From Pseudomonas viridiflava (GTDB lineage Bacteria; Pseudomonadota; Gammaproteobacteria; Pseudomonadales; Pseudomonadaceae): a DNA stretch of 64,000 bases. Location of the stretch: the NCBI RefSeq assembly GCF_001642795.1, contig NZ_LKEH01000018.1, positions 374,864 to 438,863 on the forward strand. Reading direction: 5' to 3'. Position numbers and translations under genes: made by a program. Shown in pieces: positions 46,979-56,224 of the stretch; the first letter of the stretch is position 1, and every line of letters begins with the position of its first letter. The notes beneath the pieces are model-generated. The model worked only from the letters and a program-made list of their open reading frames with translations, had not been told where the DNA came from and made no database searches.

Positions 46979-47842
46979 ATGAACCGCCCTGTAGAAGTTG
47001 CAACACGACCCAAGCTGGCCCTGCAGTCCTATCTGGATGCGTTGCTTCAGGACGCGACCGAAGAACCGGAGGTTCCGGCCAGCAGCATCGACGAGTTTCA
47101 GGCGGCGGTGCTCGAAGAGCAGGCGTTCGATGCGCGCAGGCAGTCGCAGATAAAGCCGGTCGCAGTGGCTGTAGCCGCCCCTGCAGCCGTAGCGGTGCCT
47201 GTTGTCGTTGCGGCGCCGGTGGTGACGCCGGTGCTGGAAGTTGCGCCGGTGATCGTGGCCGAGGCCGTGGTTGAAGTCGAGGTTCCGGTGGTCGAGCTGG
47301 TCGAGCCGGTTGCCGAGCTGAGTACCATGGCGCCGCAGCGTACGCCCACGCCGCCGGCGACCAGCGATGGTCGTCCGGCCTGGGCTGCCGAGCCCTTCGA
47401 ATGCCTGTTGTTCGATGTGGCGGGGCTGACACTGGCGGTGCCGTTGGTGTGCCTGGGGTCGATTTATCCTTTGGCAGGGCAGGAGCTGACGCCTCTGTTC
47501 GGTCAGCCGGACTGGTTTCTCGGGATCCTGCCTTCTCAGGCGGGGAACCTCAAAGTGCTGGATACCGCGCGCTGGATCATGCCTGATCGCTACCGCGACG
47601 ATTTTCGCCAGGGCTTGCAGTATGTGATTTCGGTCCAGGGGTACGAGTGGGGGTTGGCGGTGCATCAGGTCAGTCGCTCTTTGCGGCTTGATCCGAACGA
47701 AATCAAGTGGCGCACACAGCGTGGTCAGCGGCCATGGCTGGCGGGCACAGTGATCGAACACATGTGTGCGTTGCTGGACGTTGCAGAGTTGGCCGAGTTG
47801 ATAGCCAGTGGCGCGGTCAAGCAGTTGAACAAGTCGAAATAA
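46979..47842 (+). CDS. parP: CheW-domain protein ParP
   Basis: A 287-residue protein with a short N-terminal segment (PKLALQSYLDALLQDATEE), a long Ala/Val/Pro-rich linker (about 60-125; AVAVAAPAAVAVPVVVAAPVV) and a C-terminal CheW-like domain (about 140-285; FECLLFDVAGLTLAVPLVCLGSIYPL, then WFLGILPSQAGNLKVLDTARWIM). In related bacteria ParP binds ParC, CheA and receptors to stabilise polar arrays. Start ATG at 46979; a TTG upstream would add five residues. Confidence 0.9.
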   Translation: MNRPVEVATRPKLALQSYLDALLQDATEEPEVPASSIDEFQAAVLEEQAFDARRQSQIKPVAVAVAAPAAVAVPVVVAAPVVTPVLEVAPVIVAEAVVEVEVPVVELVEPVAELSTMAPQRTPTPPATSDGRPAWAAEPFECLLFDVAGLTLAVPLVCLGSIYPLAGQELTPLFGQPDWFLGILPSQAGNLKVLDTARWIMPDRYRDDFRQGLQYVISVQGYEWGLAVHQVSRSLRLDPNEIKWRTQRGQRPWLAGTVIEHMCALLDVAELAELIASGAVKQLNKSK

Positions 47843-47898
47843 TCATGGGTCGTCGCCAGTCGCGTCGCCCGCAGAGTACACACGTGAGGGGTTAGGGT

Positions 47899-48378
47899 AT
47901 GAATAAGTCGTCTGCACAGGGTTCCGAAGATCCTATCCTGCAATGGGTTACGTTCCGCCTGGACAATGAGTCCTATGGCATCAACGTGATGCAGGTCCAG
48001 GAAGTGCTGCGCTACACCGAAATCGCTCCGGTACCGGGTGCGCCAAGCTACGTGCTGGGCATCATCAACCTGCGCGGTAATGTCGTGACTGTGATCGACA
48101 CCCGTCAGCGCTTCGGCCTGGCGCCGGTTGAAGTCAGCGACAACACGCGTATCGTGATCATCGAAGCCGACAAGCAAGTGGTCGGGATTCTGGTCGACAG
48201 CGTGGCAGAAGTGGTTTACTTGCGTCAGTCCGAAGTCGAAACCGCACCTAACGTCGGTAACGATGAATCGGCCAAGTTCATTCAGGGCGTCTGCAACAAG
48301 AACGGCGAGCTGTTGATTCTGGTCGAGCTGGACAAAATGATGTCCGAAGAAGAGTGGTCCGAGCTGGAGAGCATCTGA
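47899..48378 (+). CDS. cheW: Chemotaxis coupling protein CheW
   Basis: Stand-alone CheW domain of 159 residues that couples receptors to CheA. Family hallmarks: QWVTFRLDNESYGINVMQVQEVLRYTEIAPVPGAPSYVLGIINLRGNVVTVIDTR. ATG start, 56 bases after parP, last well-known gene of the chemotaxis block. Confidence 0.97.
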   Translation: MNKSSAQGSEDPILQWVTFRLDNESYGINVMQVQEVLRYTEIAPVPGAPSYVLGIINLRGNVVTVIDTRQRFGLAPVEVSDNTRIVIIEADKQVVGILVDSVAEVVYLRQSEVETAPNVGNDESAKFIQGVCNKNGELLILVELDKMMSEEEWSELESI

Positions 48379-48780
48379 TTGATTCTTGAGGTTGCAGTCG
48401 TCTTTCTGGGCATTCTCTGGGTAGTCACCCTGGGAATGTTCCTGACCCATACCAAGCGTCAGCGCAAGCTCGACGCCGAGCGTGACGAGGCGGCTGCCTT
48501 GCGTGATCAGCGTATCAAGGAGTTGGCCCGGCGCGTGGACAACTTCCAGAGCGGCACGGTACGCATGGGTGAGGCTCTGCACGAACTGCGCGCCATCGTT
48601 GCGCCGTTGCCCGACAAGCTCACGGCACTGGAACAGCGCGATCCCTCCACGCTGTCCTTTGCCCAGGCGGCGCGTCTGGTCGGCATGGGCGCCAGCATTG
48701 ACGAGCTGACCCAGTCCTGCGGATTGACTCAGGCAGAAGCGCAACTGATGACCAAGCTTCACGGCAATCCGGCGGGCTGA
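48379..48780 (+). CDS. DUF2802 membrane-anchored protein
   Basis: A 133-residue protein with an N-terminal membrane helix (ILEVAVVFLGILWVVTLGMFL) followed by a coiled-coil section and a C-terminal helical DUF2802 domain (LSFAQAARLVGMGASIDELTQSCGLTQAEAQLMTKLHG), which resembles a small helix-turn-helix fold. It lies directly after cheW in Pseudomonas generally; function unknown, perhaps related to the chemotaxis or motor complex. TTG start immediately after the cheW stop; no better start is visible. Confidence 0.85.
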   Translation: MILEVAVVFLGILWVVTLGMFLTHTKRQRKLDAERDEAAALRDQRIKELARRVDNFQSGTVRMGEALHELRAIVAPLPDKLTALEQRDPSTLSFAQAARLVGMGASIDELTQSCGLTQAEAQLMTKLHGNPAG

Positions 48781-48788
48781 CTGCTGAT

Positions 48789-48818
48789 AAGCCTGGTCCA
48801 TTCGTGACCAGGCTTTTT
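48789..48818 (+). terminator. Rho-independent terminator closing the chemotaxis operon
   Basis: AAGCCTGGTC (48789-48798) pairs with GACCAGGCTT (48806-48815) over a 7-base loop, followed by TTT. It lies 8 bases after the DUF2802 stop and, being symmetric, may also serve apt from the opposite strand. Confidence 0.9.
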
Positions 48819-48862
48819 CCTTCCCTTGATTTCCTTCCGGCTCGGTCCCGCTCCAGAGTGCC

Positions 48863-49411
48863 TTACTGTTCGTCCAGCGCGAATTCGGTCAGGCAGAAGG
48901 TGGGAATGGCCATGGCCTGCAGGCGTTTCGAACCGCCCAGTTCCGGCAGATCGATGATCGCAGCGGCTTCGTGAATCCGAGCGCCCATGCGGCGTATCAG
49001 GTTGGCGGCCGCGATCAGCGTTCCGCCCGTGGCGATCAGGTCATCGAACATCACGACCGAGTCGCCGTCGCACAGGCTGTCCGCATGGACTTCCAGATAC
49101 GCTTCGCCGTATTCGGTCTGGTAACCCTCGGACAGCACGTCGGCCGGCAGCTTGCCCTGTTTGCGAAACAGCACCAGAGGCTTGTTCAACTCGTAGGCCA
49201 CGACCGATCCGATCAGAAAGCCGCGTGCGTCCATGACGCCGATGTGGCTGAAGTCGGCTTCGATGTAGCGCTGCACGAAGCTGTCGATCACCTGGCGGGT
49301 GGCCTTGGGCGACTGGAAGAGTGGAGTGATGTCGCGGAAGACGACGCCAGGCTTGGGGAAGTCCACGACCGGGCGTATCAGGGATTTGAAGCTCAATTCA
49401 TCGAAAATCAT
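48863..49411 (-). CDS. apt: Adenine phosphoribosyltransferase
   Basis: Purine salvage enzyme making AMP from adenine and PRPP; 182 residues. The N-terminal [16 protein letters not shown] motif, the [28 protein letters not shown] segment and the PRPP-binding loop [18 protein letters not shown] are all present. The ATG at 49411 ([15 protein letters not shown]) gives the usual length; the frame is open further upstream without family similarity. It lies on the minus strand, downstream of anr. Confidence 0.95.
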   Translation of the reverse strand: MIFDELSFKSLIRPVVDFPKPGVVFRDITPLFQSPKATRQVIDSFVQRYIEADFSHIGVMDARGFLIGSVVAYELNKPLVLFRKQGKLPADVLSEGYQTEYGEAYLEVHADSLCDGDSVVMFDDLIATGGTLIAAANLIRRMGARIHEAAAIIDLPELGGSKRLQAMAIPTFCLTEFALDEQ

Positions 49412-49474
49412 CAGAAAGTGATCCGGGGCAAGATTGGCCGACAGTTTAAGCCGACCGGCCCCGGATCGCACGCA

Positions 49475-50209
49475 TCAGCTTTGGAAGGCGCCGCCAGCCA
49501 GTGCGCAGAGCTGGATCGGGTCGAGGATATGCACCTCTTTGCCTTCTGCGGTGATCAGCTCGTTTTGCTGAAAACGGGTGAACACCCGGGAAACGGTTTC
49601 GACCGCAAGCCCCAGGTAATTGCCGATTTCATTGCGCGACATACTCAGGCGAAACTGGTTGGCGGAAAAGCCTCGCGCCCGGAAGCGCGCCGACAGATTG
49701 ACCAGAAAGGTTGCGATGCGCTCGTCGGCGGTCTTTTTTGACAGCAGCAGCATCATTTGTTGATCGTCGCGGATCTCGCGGCTCATGACGCGCATCAGTT
49801 GCCGACGCAATTGTGGTAATTGCACCGAAAGCTCATCCAGACGCTCGAACGGGATTTCGCACACTGATGTGGTTTCCAGCGCCTGCGCGGAGACCGGATA
49901 CGCCTGGGCGTCCATCCCGGACATGCCGACCAGTTCGCTGGGCAGGTGAAAACCGGTGAGCTGTTCTTCACCGGCGTCACTGATACTGAAGGTTTTCAAG
50001 GCGCCGGAGCGAACGGCATAGACCGACTCGAAGGTATCGCCCTGACGAAACAGGAACTCGCCTTTTTTCAACGGGCGGCCGCGCTTGACGATCTGGTCAA
50101 GCGACTCCATGTCTTCGAGGTTCAGCGAGAGGGGCAGGCAGAGCGGGGCGAGACTGCAATCCTTGCAATGAGCCTGGGTTGAAGCACGTGACTTGGCGGG
50201 CTCGGACAT
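49475..50209 (-). CDS. anr: Oxygen-sensing transcription regulator Anr (Fnr family)
   Basis: Anaerobic regulator of 244 residues. Three N-terminal cysteines (15, 18, 24 in [10 protein letters not shown]) and Cys117 (TTSVCEIPF) ligate the oxygen-labile [4Fe-4S] cluster. A cyclic-nucleotide-like sensor domain, a dimerisation helix and the CRP-type helix-turn-helix with the recognition stretch [15 protein letters not shown] follow. ATG at 50209, with GTG at 50212 directly before it; AAGGAA lies upstream on the coding strand. Its regulon is expected to include hemN and cco genes, which lie a few kilobases away. Confidence 0.97.
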   Translation of the reverse strand: MSEPAKSRASTQAHCKDCSLAPLCLPLSLNLEDMESLDQIVKRGRPLKKGEFLFRQGDTFESVYAVRSGALKTFSISDAGEEQLTGFHLPSELVGMSGMDAQAYPVSAQALETTSVCEIPFERLDELSVQLPQLRRQLMRVMSREIRDDQQMMLLLSKKTADERIATFLVNLSARFRARGFSANQFRLSMSRNEIGNYLGLAVETVSRVFTRFQQNELITAEGKEVHILDPIQLCALAGGAFQS

Positions 50210-50297
50210 CACTTAATTCCTTGTGGGAAAACACACATAAGTCGTAAGGGTAACTCACCCAAGGCAGGTAGGGCCAGTCTGCGAGTGGTCGCAGGTA

Positions 50298-50324
50298 TCA
50301 AGGTTCGTCCCGGTCGGCCGATAG
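50298..50324 (+). promoter_or_regulatory. Sigma-28 promoter of the FlxA-like gene
   Basis: TCAAGGTT (50298-50305), an exact 11-base spacer, and GCCGATAG (50317-50324). The -10 matches GCCGATAA at 7 of 8 positions. It is 36 bases before the chosen ATG of the downstream gene and lies outside the main flagellar cluster. Confidence 0.88.
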
Positions 50325-50360
50325 CGGTGTACTTATTCAATGACAGCGGGACGTCCCACC

Positions 50361-50828
50361 ATGACCCTGACTACTTTGCCCGTAGGTGCCATCACACTGG
50401 CCGTCGCCACGCCAGCGGTGACTTCCCGTTCGCCTCAGGAGGTCAAGGTCGACGCCGCACCCGCTGCGTCAGAAGGGGTGAAAGTCGACCTGTCGGCTGC
50501 AGGACGGGCAGCCGCCTCTTCGTCGTCCAAGGATGCAGATATCGAACAGAGTGGTTTGCCGGCGTCGGTTCAGAAGCTGCTGAAGGCCATACGCGAACTG
50601 CAACGACAGATCGCCGAGCTGACCTTGCAGATCCAGCAGGCACTCAAGGATCCCAGCCTCACTGACGAGGAGCGCAAGAGCAAGGCGGCGGGTCTGCAGG
50701 CAGTGATGAGCATGCTACAGGCGCAGATCAGTACGTCCAGCGATGACCTTTCCACGCTGATGAACAGGCTCAAATCCAGCAATGACGACAAGGTCAAGGC
50801 CGGCATGCTGATCATGGCCAAAATGTAA
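50361..50828 (+). CDS. FlxA-like coiled-coil protein, probably in the FliA regulon
   Basis: A 155-residue protein. The first 65 residues are Ala/Ser/Val-rich and disordered. The rest is an amphipathic helical core typical of FlxA-like proteins (ASVQKLLKAIRELQRQIAELTLQIQQAL, then DPSLTDEERKSKAAGLQAVMSMLQAQI). In E. coli flxA is transcribed by sigma-28, function unknown. The near-perfect sigma-28 promoter upstream supports the same here. ATG at 50361 is preferred because ATG at 50340 would leave a leader of only a few bases. It converges on hemN, with 14 bases between the stops and no terminator seen. Confidence 0.82.
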   Translation: MTLTTLPVGAITLAVATPAVTSRSPQEVKVDAAPAASEGVKVDLSAAGRAAASSSSKDADIEQSGLPASVQKLLKAIRELQRQIAELTLQIQQALKDPSLTDEERKSKAAGLQAVMSMLQAQISTSSDDLSTLMNRLKSSNDDKVKAGMLIMAKM

Positions 50829-50842
50829 GACGTCTGGCTGGC

Positions 50843-52225
50843 CTAGATCACCTTTGAAAAGGGTTGAGGGTGCTGCCGGGGCAGGTACGTATCAAACACC
50901 TTGCACACCGCGCGCACCAGCAGCCGTCCCGCAGGCAGCACGTCGAGTTTGTCGGTATCCAGAGCGATCAATCCGTCTTCGGCCATGACGTCGAGTTGCG
51001 GCCAGATATCACTGAAGTAGGATTTGAAATCGATTGCCAGAGCCTGCCCGGTTTTTACGAAATTCAGGTGGAAATGGCAGATCAATTGTTGAATCACTGC
51101 GCGTCTGATCCGGTCATCGTTGTTGCAGAACAGCCCCCGTCTGGTCGCCAGTTGATCGCTGGCGAGCAGGTTCTGGTAGTCGTTCAGATCGCTGCTGTTC
51201 TGGCTGTAAAGATTGCCCACCTGGCTGATTGCCGAAACCCCCAGCCCGAGCAGATCGCAGTGTCCGTGGGTGGTGTAACCCTGAAAGTTGCGATGCAGCG
51301 TGCGATCTTCCTGCGCGATCGCCAGGTCATCGTGAGGCAGGGCGAAGTGGTCCATGCCGATGTAGCGATAACCCGCCTGAGTCAGTTGCGAAACCGTACG
51401 CTCCAGCATCGACAGACGGGTTTCAGGACAGGGCAGATCGGCACTTTCGATACGCCGCTGAGGCATGAAGCGCTCGGGCAGATGCGCGTAGTTGAACACT
51501 GACAGGCGATCCGGCTGCAGCCTGATGACCTCGTCTACTGTGCAGGCAAAGCTGTTGAGGGTCTGTTTGGGCAGGCCGTAGATCAGGTCGATATTGACCG
51601 AGCGAAACTGCAGCGTGCGCGCGGCTTCGACCAGCGTCCGGGTTTCCTCCAGGCTTTGCAGGCGATTGATCGCACGCTGTACCGCAGGCTCCAGGTCCTG
51701 CACGCCCAGGCTGATGCGGTTGAAGCCCAGTTCACGCAGCAAGCCCATCGTCGCCCAGTCGGCTTCACGCGGATCGATCTCGATGCCGTAGTCTCCCGAG
51801 TCGTCCCGCAACAGATTGAAGTGCGCACGCAGGTGCGCCATGAGTTGCCGCAGCTGGTCATGGCTGAGAAACGTCGGCGTCCCACCGCCCAGATGTAACT
51901 GCTCGACGATCTGACCGGGGTCGAGATGGCAGGCGAGCATCTCTATTTCATGCATCAGGCGTTGCAGATAAGCCTGTGAACGACCGCGATCCTTGGTGAT
52001 GACCTTGTTGCAGGCGCAGTAGTAACAAACGTTGGCGCAAAAAGGGATGTGCACATACAGCGACAAAGGCCGTAACGCCTTGCGACTGTCACGCAGCGCG
52101 TGCAACAGGTCGAAAGCGCCGATATCGGTCCTGAATTGCACGGCCGTCGGATACGAGGTGTAACGCGGGCCTGTGAGGTCGTAGCGACGGATCAGGTCTG
52201 AATCCCAAGGAGTGACGTCCAGCAT
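50843..52225 (-). CDS. hemN: Oxygen-independent coproporphyrinogen III oxidase
   Basis: Radical-SAM enzyme of 460 residues that makes protoporphyrinogen IX under low oxygen. The CX3CX2C cluster motif is FCANVCYYCAC, followed by GGGTPTFLS; the N-terminal WDSDLIRRYDLTGPRYTSYPTAVQF is highly typical. The ATG at 52225 gives the usual length; longer starts at 52231 and 52264 lack family support. An Anr-type box lies 62 bases upstream. It heads the minus-strand low-oxygen respiration block only in position; transcription is separate from cco. Confidence 0.97.
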   Translation of the reverse strand: MLDVTPWDSDLIRRYDLTGPRYTSYPTAVQFRTDIGAFDLLHALRDSRKALRPLSLYVHIPFCANVCYYCACNKVITKDRGRSQAYLQRLMHEIEMLACHLDPGQIVEQLHLGGGTPTFLSHDQLRQLMAHLRAHFNLLRDDSGDYGIEIDPREADWATMGLLRELGFNRISLGVQDLEPAVQRAINRLQSLEETRTLVEAARTLQFRSVNIDLIYGLPKQTLNSFACTVDEVIRLQPDRLSVFNYAHLPERFMPQRRIESADLPCPETRLSMLERTVSQLTQAGYRYIGMDHFALPHDDLAIAQEDRTLHRNFQGYTTHGHCDLLGLGVSAISQVGNLYSQNSSDLNDYQNLLASDQLATRRGLFCNNDDRIRRAVIQQLICHFHLNFVKTGQALAIDFKSYFSDIWPQLDVMAEDGLIALDTDKLDVLPAGRLLVRAVCKVFDTYLPRQHPQPFSKVI

Positions 52226-52287
52226 GCGCATGTTTCCCGGATGGGGTGATGAGCGCCGGAGCATACGAGGGACGTGTTTATCGGGTG

Positions 52288-52301
52288 TTGACGTGGGTCA
52301 A
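52288..52301. promoter_or_regulatory. Anr/Fnr-type box upstream of hemN
   Basis: TTGACGTGGGTCAA: perfect inverted TTGAC/GTCAA half-sites with a 4-base centre, versus consensus TTGAT-N4-ATCAA. It is centred about 70 bases before the hemN ATG, in the right place for an activator site. The adjacent anr gene makes direct control likely. Confidence 0.75.
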
Positions 52302-52330
52302 CCGGGCTGACAGCGAGCAGACTCGATCGC

Positions 52331-53014
52331 TCAATGCCCCATCAACCAGTGCTGATGAGGCCCCGGCAATGTCCAGAGTCCGAACAGGATCACCAGCATG
52401 CCACCGGCCGTGCGAACGCTGCGTCTGCGCAGCAGTGCGGTGGTGCGTTCGGCGGCCAGGCCGGTGGCAAGCAGCACGGGCCAGGTACCCAGTCCGAACG
52501 CCAGCATCAGCAAGGCGCTGTCGATGGCATTGCCCTGACTGGCAGCCCAGAGCAGGGTGCTGTAGACCAGTCCGCAGGGCAGCCAGCCCCACAGTGCGCC
52601 GAGCAACAGGGCGCGGGGGATGCTTGAAATCGGCAGCAGGCGCGTGGCGAAAGGTTGCAGGTAGCGCCAGAGGCCTCGGCCCAGGCGCTCGATGCGGGTC
52701 AGGCCGCTCCACCAGCCAGCGAGGTACAGGCCCATGGCGATCAGCAGAAGCGCTGCCGAGACACGCAGGGTCGTCGCGCCCGGGCTGTTCGCCACGGCCC
52801 AGCCGACCACTCCGCTGAAGAAACCGGCAATCGCGTAGCTGACGATGCGGCCCAGGTTGTAGGCCATCAATAGCTGCATGCGGCGTGCGCGCTGCTCTCG
52901 GGGAATGGCGAGCGTCAATGCGCCCATCAGCCCGCCACACATGCCCAGGCAATGGCCGCCGCCCAGCAGCCCCAGCACGAGCGCGGAAAACAGCAGCGGG
53001 ATGAGGTCAAGCAT
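52331..53014 (-). CDS. TauE/DsbD-like (sulfite exporter family) membrane protein
   Basis: A 227-residue protein with about six membrane helices. It opens with LLFSALVLGLLGGGHCLGMCGGLMGAL, a cysteine-containing repeat of the DsbD/TauE type, and a second half with LLGALWGWLPCGLVYSTLLWA. It lies between ccoS and hemN, as in other pseudomonads, where it is thought to help cbb3 oxidase maturation, possibly copper or redox handling; that role is inference. ATG start 8 bases after ccoS. Confidence 0.85.
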   Translation of the reverse strand: MLDLIPLLFSALVLGLLGGGHCLGMCGGLMGALTLAIPREQRARRMQLLMAYNLGRIVSYAIAGFFSGVVGWAVANSPGATTLRVSAALLLIAMGLYLAGWWSGLTRIERLGRGLWRYLQPFATRLLPISSIPRALLLGALWGWLPCGLVYSTLLWAASQGNAIDSALLMLAFGLGTWPVLLATGLAAERTTALLRRRSVRTAGGMLVILFGLWTLPGPHQHWLMGH

Positions 53015-53022
53015 GATGAGCG

Positions 53023-53241
53023 TCAGGCATCAGGTTTTCCGGCGCGGTTAGACGCTTCGGGATCGGGCGTGCTGCGTTGCGCCGCAGCCTGATGATCGGG
53101 GTCCTGGTCGTCGAACAGGATGCTGTGGGCCGGACCGTCCATGTCGTCGTACTGACCACTGTCCACCGCCCAGAAAAAGATGTAGATCGCGACCGCCACC
53201 AGCACCAGCGCGGCGGGAATCATGATGTAGAGCGCGGGCAT
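53023..53241 (-). CDS. ccoS: cbb3 oxidase maturation protein CcoS
   Basis: A 72-residue protein with one membrane helix near the N-terminus ([26 protein letters not shown]) and the CcoS signature ([19 protein letters not shown]). It is needed to insert cofactors into cbb3 oxidase. The ATG at 53241 overlaps the end of ccoI by 22 bases; the longer open frame lies inside ccoI. Confidence 0.95.
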   Translation of the reverse strand: MPALYIMIPAALVLVAVAIYIFFWAVDSGQYDDMDGPAHSILFDDQDPDHQAAAQRSTPDPEASNRAGKPDA

Positions 53242-55673
53242 GAAACCTCCGGGACGAATGGCGGTGCAGACGGCGGCATGCGTGTCAGGCGCAGGGCGTT
53301 GAGCACCACGATCAATGAACTTGCAGACATACCGATGGCAGCCCAGACCGGTGTGATCCAGCCCAGCGCCGCGAACGGCAGCATCAGGCCATTGTACAAG
53401 CCTGCCCACAGCAGGTTCTCGACAATCACCCGGCGTGTACGTCGCGCCAGATCAAAGGCATCGATCAGGCTGTGCAAGCGGTTGGACAGCAGCACCGCGT
53501 CTGCCCCGGTTCTGGTCAGGTCGGTGGCCGCGCCCATCGCCACGCTGATGGTGGCTGCGGCCATGGCCGGTACATCATTCACGCCGTCGCCGATCATCAG
53601 CACTGTGTGTCCTTGCGCCTGCAATTGCTGCAGCACGGCCAGCTTGTCGTCAGGTCGCAGACCGCCGCGCGCATCATCAATGCCCAGCGTGGCTGCCACT
53701 GTCTGCACCATCGGCGAACTGTCCCCCGACAACAGCAGGGTTTTCCAGCCGCGAGCCTGGCAGGCCTGGAGCAGTTCAACGGCATCGTCGCGCAGCCGGT
53801 CATCAAGGCCGAACCACGCCAGCGGGCCGTCGGTGTCGCCGAGCAGCAGCCATTGGCCGGTTTCGTCAGGCATCTGCAGGACGCGGGTATCGCTTAACGC
53901 GCAGACGAACTCAGGCTGACCGATGCGCAGGCGACGATTATCCACACTGCCCTCCAGGCCGAGTCCAGGCGTATTCGTGACCTGCCCGGCTTCCTTCGGT
54001 GCGCGGCCAAAGGCACGGGCGATGGGGTGTTCGGAACGGCTTTCCAGCGCGGCAGCCAACGCCAGGCACGTGTCTGCATCCAGCGTTGCCAATGGACGGA
54101 CAGCCCGCACTGTCAGGCGACCCTCGGTGAGGGTGCCGGTCTTGTCGAAGATGACGGTGTCGATTGTGTTCAGGCCTTCCAGCACATGACCGCGTGTCAC
54201 CAACAGCCCGAGTTTATGCAGCGTGCCGGTCGCAGCGGTCAGTGCGGTGGGCGTTGCCAGTGACAGGGCGCAGGGGCAGGTGGCGACCAGCATCGCCAAA
54301 ACGATCCACAGGGCGCGGGATGAATCGAGTTGCCACCAGACGATGCCGATCACCGCAGCGGCAATCAGTGAAATCAGCAGAAATGTCTGTGCGGCACGAT
54401 CCGCCATTCCTGCCAGCCGTGGCTTGTCGGCCTGGGCGCGCTCCAGCAGACGAACAATGGCGGACAGTTGCGTGTCATGACCCAGCGCGAGCACCTGGAT
54501 CTTCAGGGCGCTCTCGACATTGAGCGTGCCCGCCGTGACGCCGTCACCGACGATTCTCGTGCGAGGCAGGTATTCGCCGGTCAACAATGACTCATCGACA
54601 CTGGACTGCCCTTCAAGAATCCTGCCATCCACCGGAATCACTGCGCCGGGCTGCACCAGCACCTGATCGTCGATGCGCAGCTCGTTGAGCAGAATGCGTT
54701 CTGTCCGGCCGCTCGGGTTCACGCGCAGGCATGAGGCAGGTAACACGTTGACCAACTGTGCCGTCGCCACTGCCGTGCGTTCCCTCGCCCGGCGTTCCAG
54801 ATAGCGTCCAGCCAGCAGAAACAGCGCGAACATGCCGACGGCATCGACGTACAGCTCTCCTGTTCCGCTGATGGCGGTCCAGAACCCTGCGACGTAGGCC
54901 GTGCCAATGGCCAGCGACACCGACACATCCATGGTCAGATGGCGGCTGCGCAAATCGCGTAACGCGCCGCGAAAGAACGGCGCGCAGCTGTAGAGCACGA
55001 TGGGCGTGGTCAGAAACAGCGCTACCCAGCGCAGGATGGTATGCATCGACGGGCTGAGGTCCAGATTGAATTCCGGCCAGGTTGCCATGGTTGCCATCAT
55101 TGCCTGAAACCACAGCAGACCGGCAACGCCCAGTTGCCGCAGTGCAAGCCTGTTCTCGCTTGCCAGCCGTTCGGCAGCGTGATCGGCCTGCCAGGGATGG
55201 GCGGCGTAGCCGATGTTGCGCAGCGTGTTCAACAGCTGGCTGAACGCAACCTGATCGCTGATCCAGCGCACCTGCAGTCGATGGTTCGACAGGTTCAGTC
55301 GCGCCTCGACCACACCCGGCAGCCTGCCGAGCCGTTGCTCGATCAGCCAGCCACAGGCCGCGCAACTGATGCCCTCTATGAGCAGGGTGGTTTCCGAAAC
55401 GTCGGCGTCATGACGTACGAAAGGCGCCTGCACATCCGGGCGGTCGTAGAGTGCCAACTCATCAAGCACACGTGTTGGCAGGCTTTCCGGGTTGGCGGAG
55501 GTTTCGCTGCGATGGGCGTAATAGTGTTCCAGGCCGCCCGCGACAATGGCCTCGACCACTGCCTGACATCCTGGGCAGCACAGCTCACGGGTTTCTCCGA
55601 GTACGACGGCAGTGAAACGGCTGCCTGCCGGAACGGGGAGGGCGCAGTGATAGCAGAGCAGGGGCGCGTTCAC
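53220..55673 (-). CDS. ccoI: Copper-transporting P1B-type ATPase for cbb3 oxidase
   Basis: Copper exporter (817 residues) that supplies the CuB site of cbb3 oxidase. N-terminal Cys-rich FixI-type region (CYHCALP, CCPGCQ), an HMA domain with GISCAACGW, eight membrane helices, the CPC motif ([17 protein letters not shown]), the phospho-aspartate [10 protein letters not shown] and the hinge [12 protein letters not shown]. Start ATG 2 bases before the ccoH region ends, and the 3' end overlaps ccoS, consistent with one ccoGHIS operon. Confidence 0.97.
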   Translation of the reverse strand: MNAPLLCYHCALPVPAGSRFTAVVLGETRELCCPGCQAVVEAIVAGGLEHYYAHRSETSANPESLPTRVLDELALYDRPDVQAPFVRHDADVSETTLLIEGISCAACGWLIEQRLGRLPGVVEARLNLSNHRLQVRWISDQVAFSQLLNTLRNIGYAAHPWQADHAAERLASENRLALRQLGVAGLLWFQAMMATMATWPEFNLDLSPSMHTILRWVALFLTTPIVLYSCAPFFRGALRDLRSRHLTMDVSVSLAIGTAYVAGFWTAISGTGELYVDAVGMFALFLLAGRYLERRARERTAVATAQLVNVLPASCLRVNPSGRTERILLNELRIDDQVLVQPGAVIPVDGRILEGQSSVDESLLTGEYLPRTRIVGDGVTAGTLNVESALKIQVLALGHDTQLSAIVRLLERAQADKPRLAGMADRAAQTFLLISLIAAAVIGIVWWQLDSSRALWIVLAMLVATCPCALSLATPTALTAATGTLHKLGLLVTRGHVLEGLNTIDTVIFDKTGTLTEGRLTVRAVRPLATLDADTCLALAAALESRSEHPIARAFGRAPKEAGQVTNTPGLGLEGSVDNRRLRIGQPEFVCALSDTRVLQMPDETGQWLLLGDTDGPLAWFGLDDRLRDDAVELLQACQARGWKTLLLSGDSSPMVQTVAATLGIDDARGGLRPDDKLAVLQQLQAQGHTVLMIGDGVNDVPAMAAATISVAMGAATDLTRTGADAVLLSNRLHSLIDAFDLARRTRRVIVENLLWAGLYNGLMLPFAALGWITPVWAAIGMSASSLIVVLNALRLTRMPPSAPPFVPEVSCPRSTS

Positions 55674-55674
55674 G

Positions 55675-56214
55675 TCAGTCCTTGCGGCCTTGAGCCGCCT
55701 GCAGCGGCTCGTCGCCCAGCGTCAGTGTGCGGTCATGGCCCAGCCATTCCTCCTCGAACAGACGCCAGGTCTGACCGCCTTCGCTGCCCAGCAGTTCGAC
55801 GAAGCGACGGCCTTCGACCCGGTCCTGAAGTTGCCCGACATAGCGACCGGCCTGCGAAGGGCTGCGGGTCAGAAATACACGGCGATCCCTGTCCGGCTGA
55901 GTGGGTGAGATCAGGTTCAATTCCAGCCTTTCGGGATTGCTGTTGCCACTCAGGTGCAGTTCGGCTTCGCCCGTCACGTCGTCCAGATGAAGGCTGGCGC
56001 GCAGTTTGAGGGTCTGGGCGAGTATCTCGCGATTGATCGAGCGATTGATGCCTTTGCCCGCTTCGTAATAGTTGTCGGTGACCAGATTGTCCGGGTGATT
56101 GATGGCGATGCCCGCCATGGTCAGGCTGAGCACGACCGAGCCACCCAGCATGGCAATGATGATCCATGGCCAGAGGTGCCTGTACCAGGGGCTTGCAGCG
56201 GTTGCGGCGGGCAT
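55675..56214 (-). CDS. ccoH: cbb3 oxidase assembly protein CcoH
   Basis: FixH-family protein of 179 residues. One N-terminal membrane helix ([24 protein letters not shown]) precedes the family motif [20 protein letters not shown] and a periplasmic domain. It binds CcoI and CcoN/P during assembly. The ATG at 56214 is chosen because the longer frame runs into ccoG and adds unrelated residues. Confidence 0.94.
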   Translation of the reverse strand: MPAATAASPWYRHLWPWIIIAMLGGSVVLSLTMAGIAINHPDNLVTDNYYEAGKGINRSINREILAQTLKLRASLHLDDVTGEAELHLSGNSNPERLELNLISPTQPDRDRRVFLTRSPSQAGRYVGQLQDRVEGRRFVELLGSEGGQTWRLFEEEWLGHDRTLTLGDEPLQAAQGRKD

Positions 56215-56224
56215 GGCGATGCTC

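Noticed and set aside
46085..47761. A 558-codon minus-strand frame opposite parC-parP
   Set aside because: No ribosome site or domain content; the plus-strand genes are clear.
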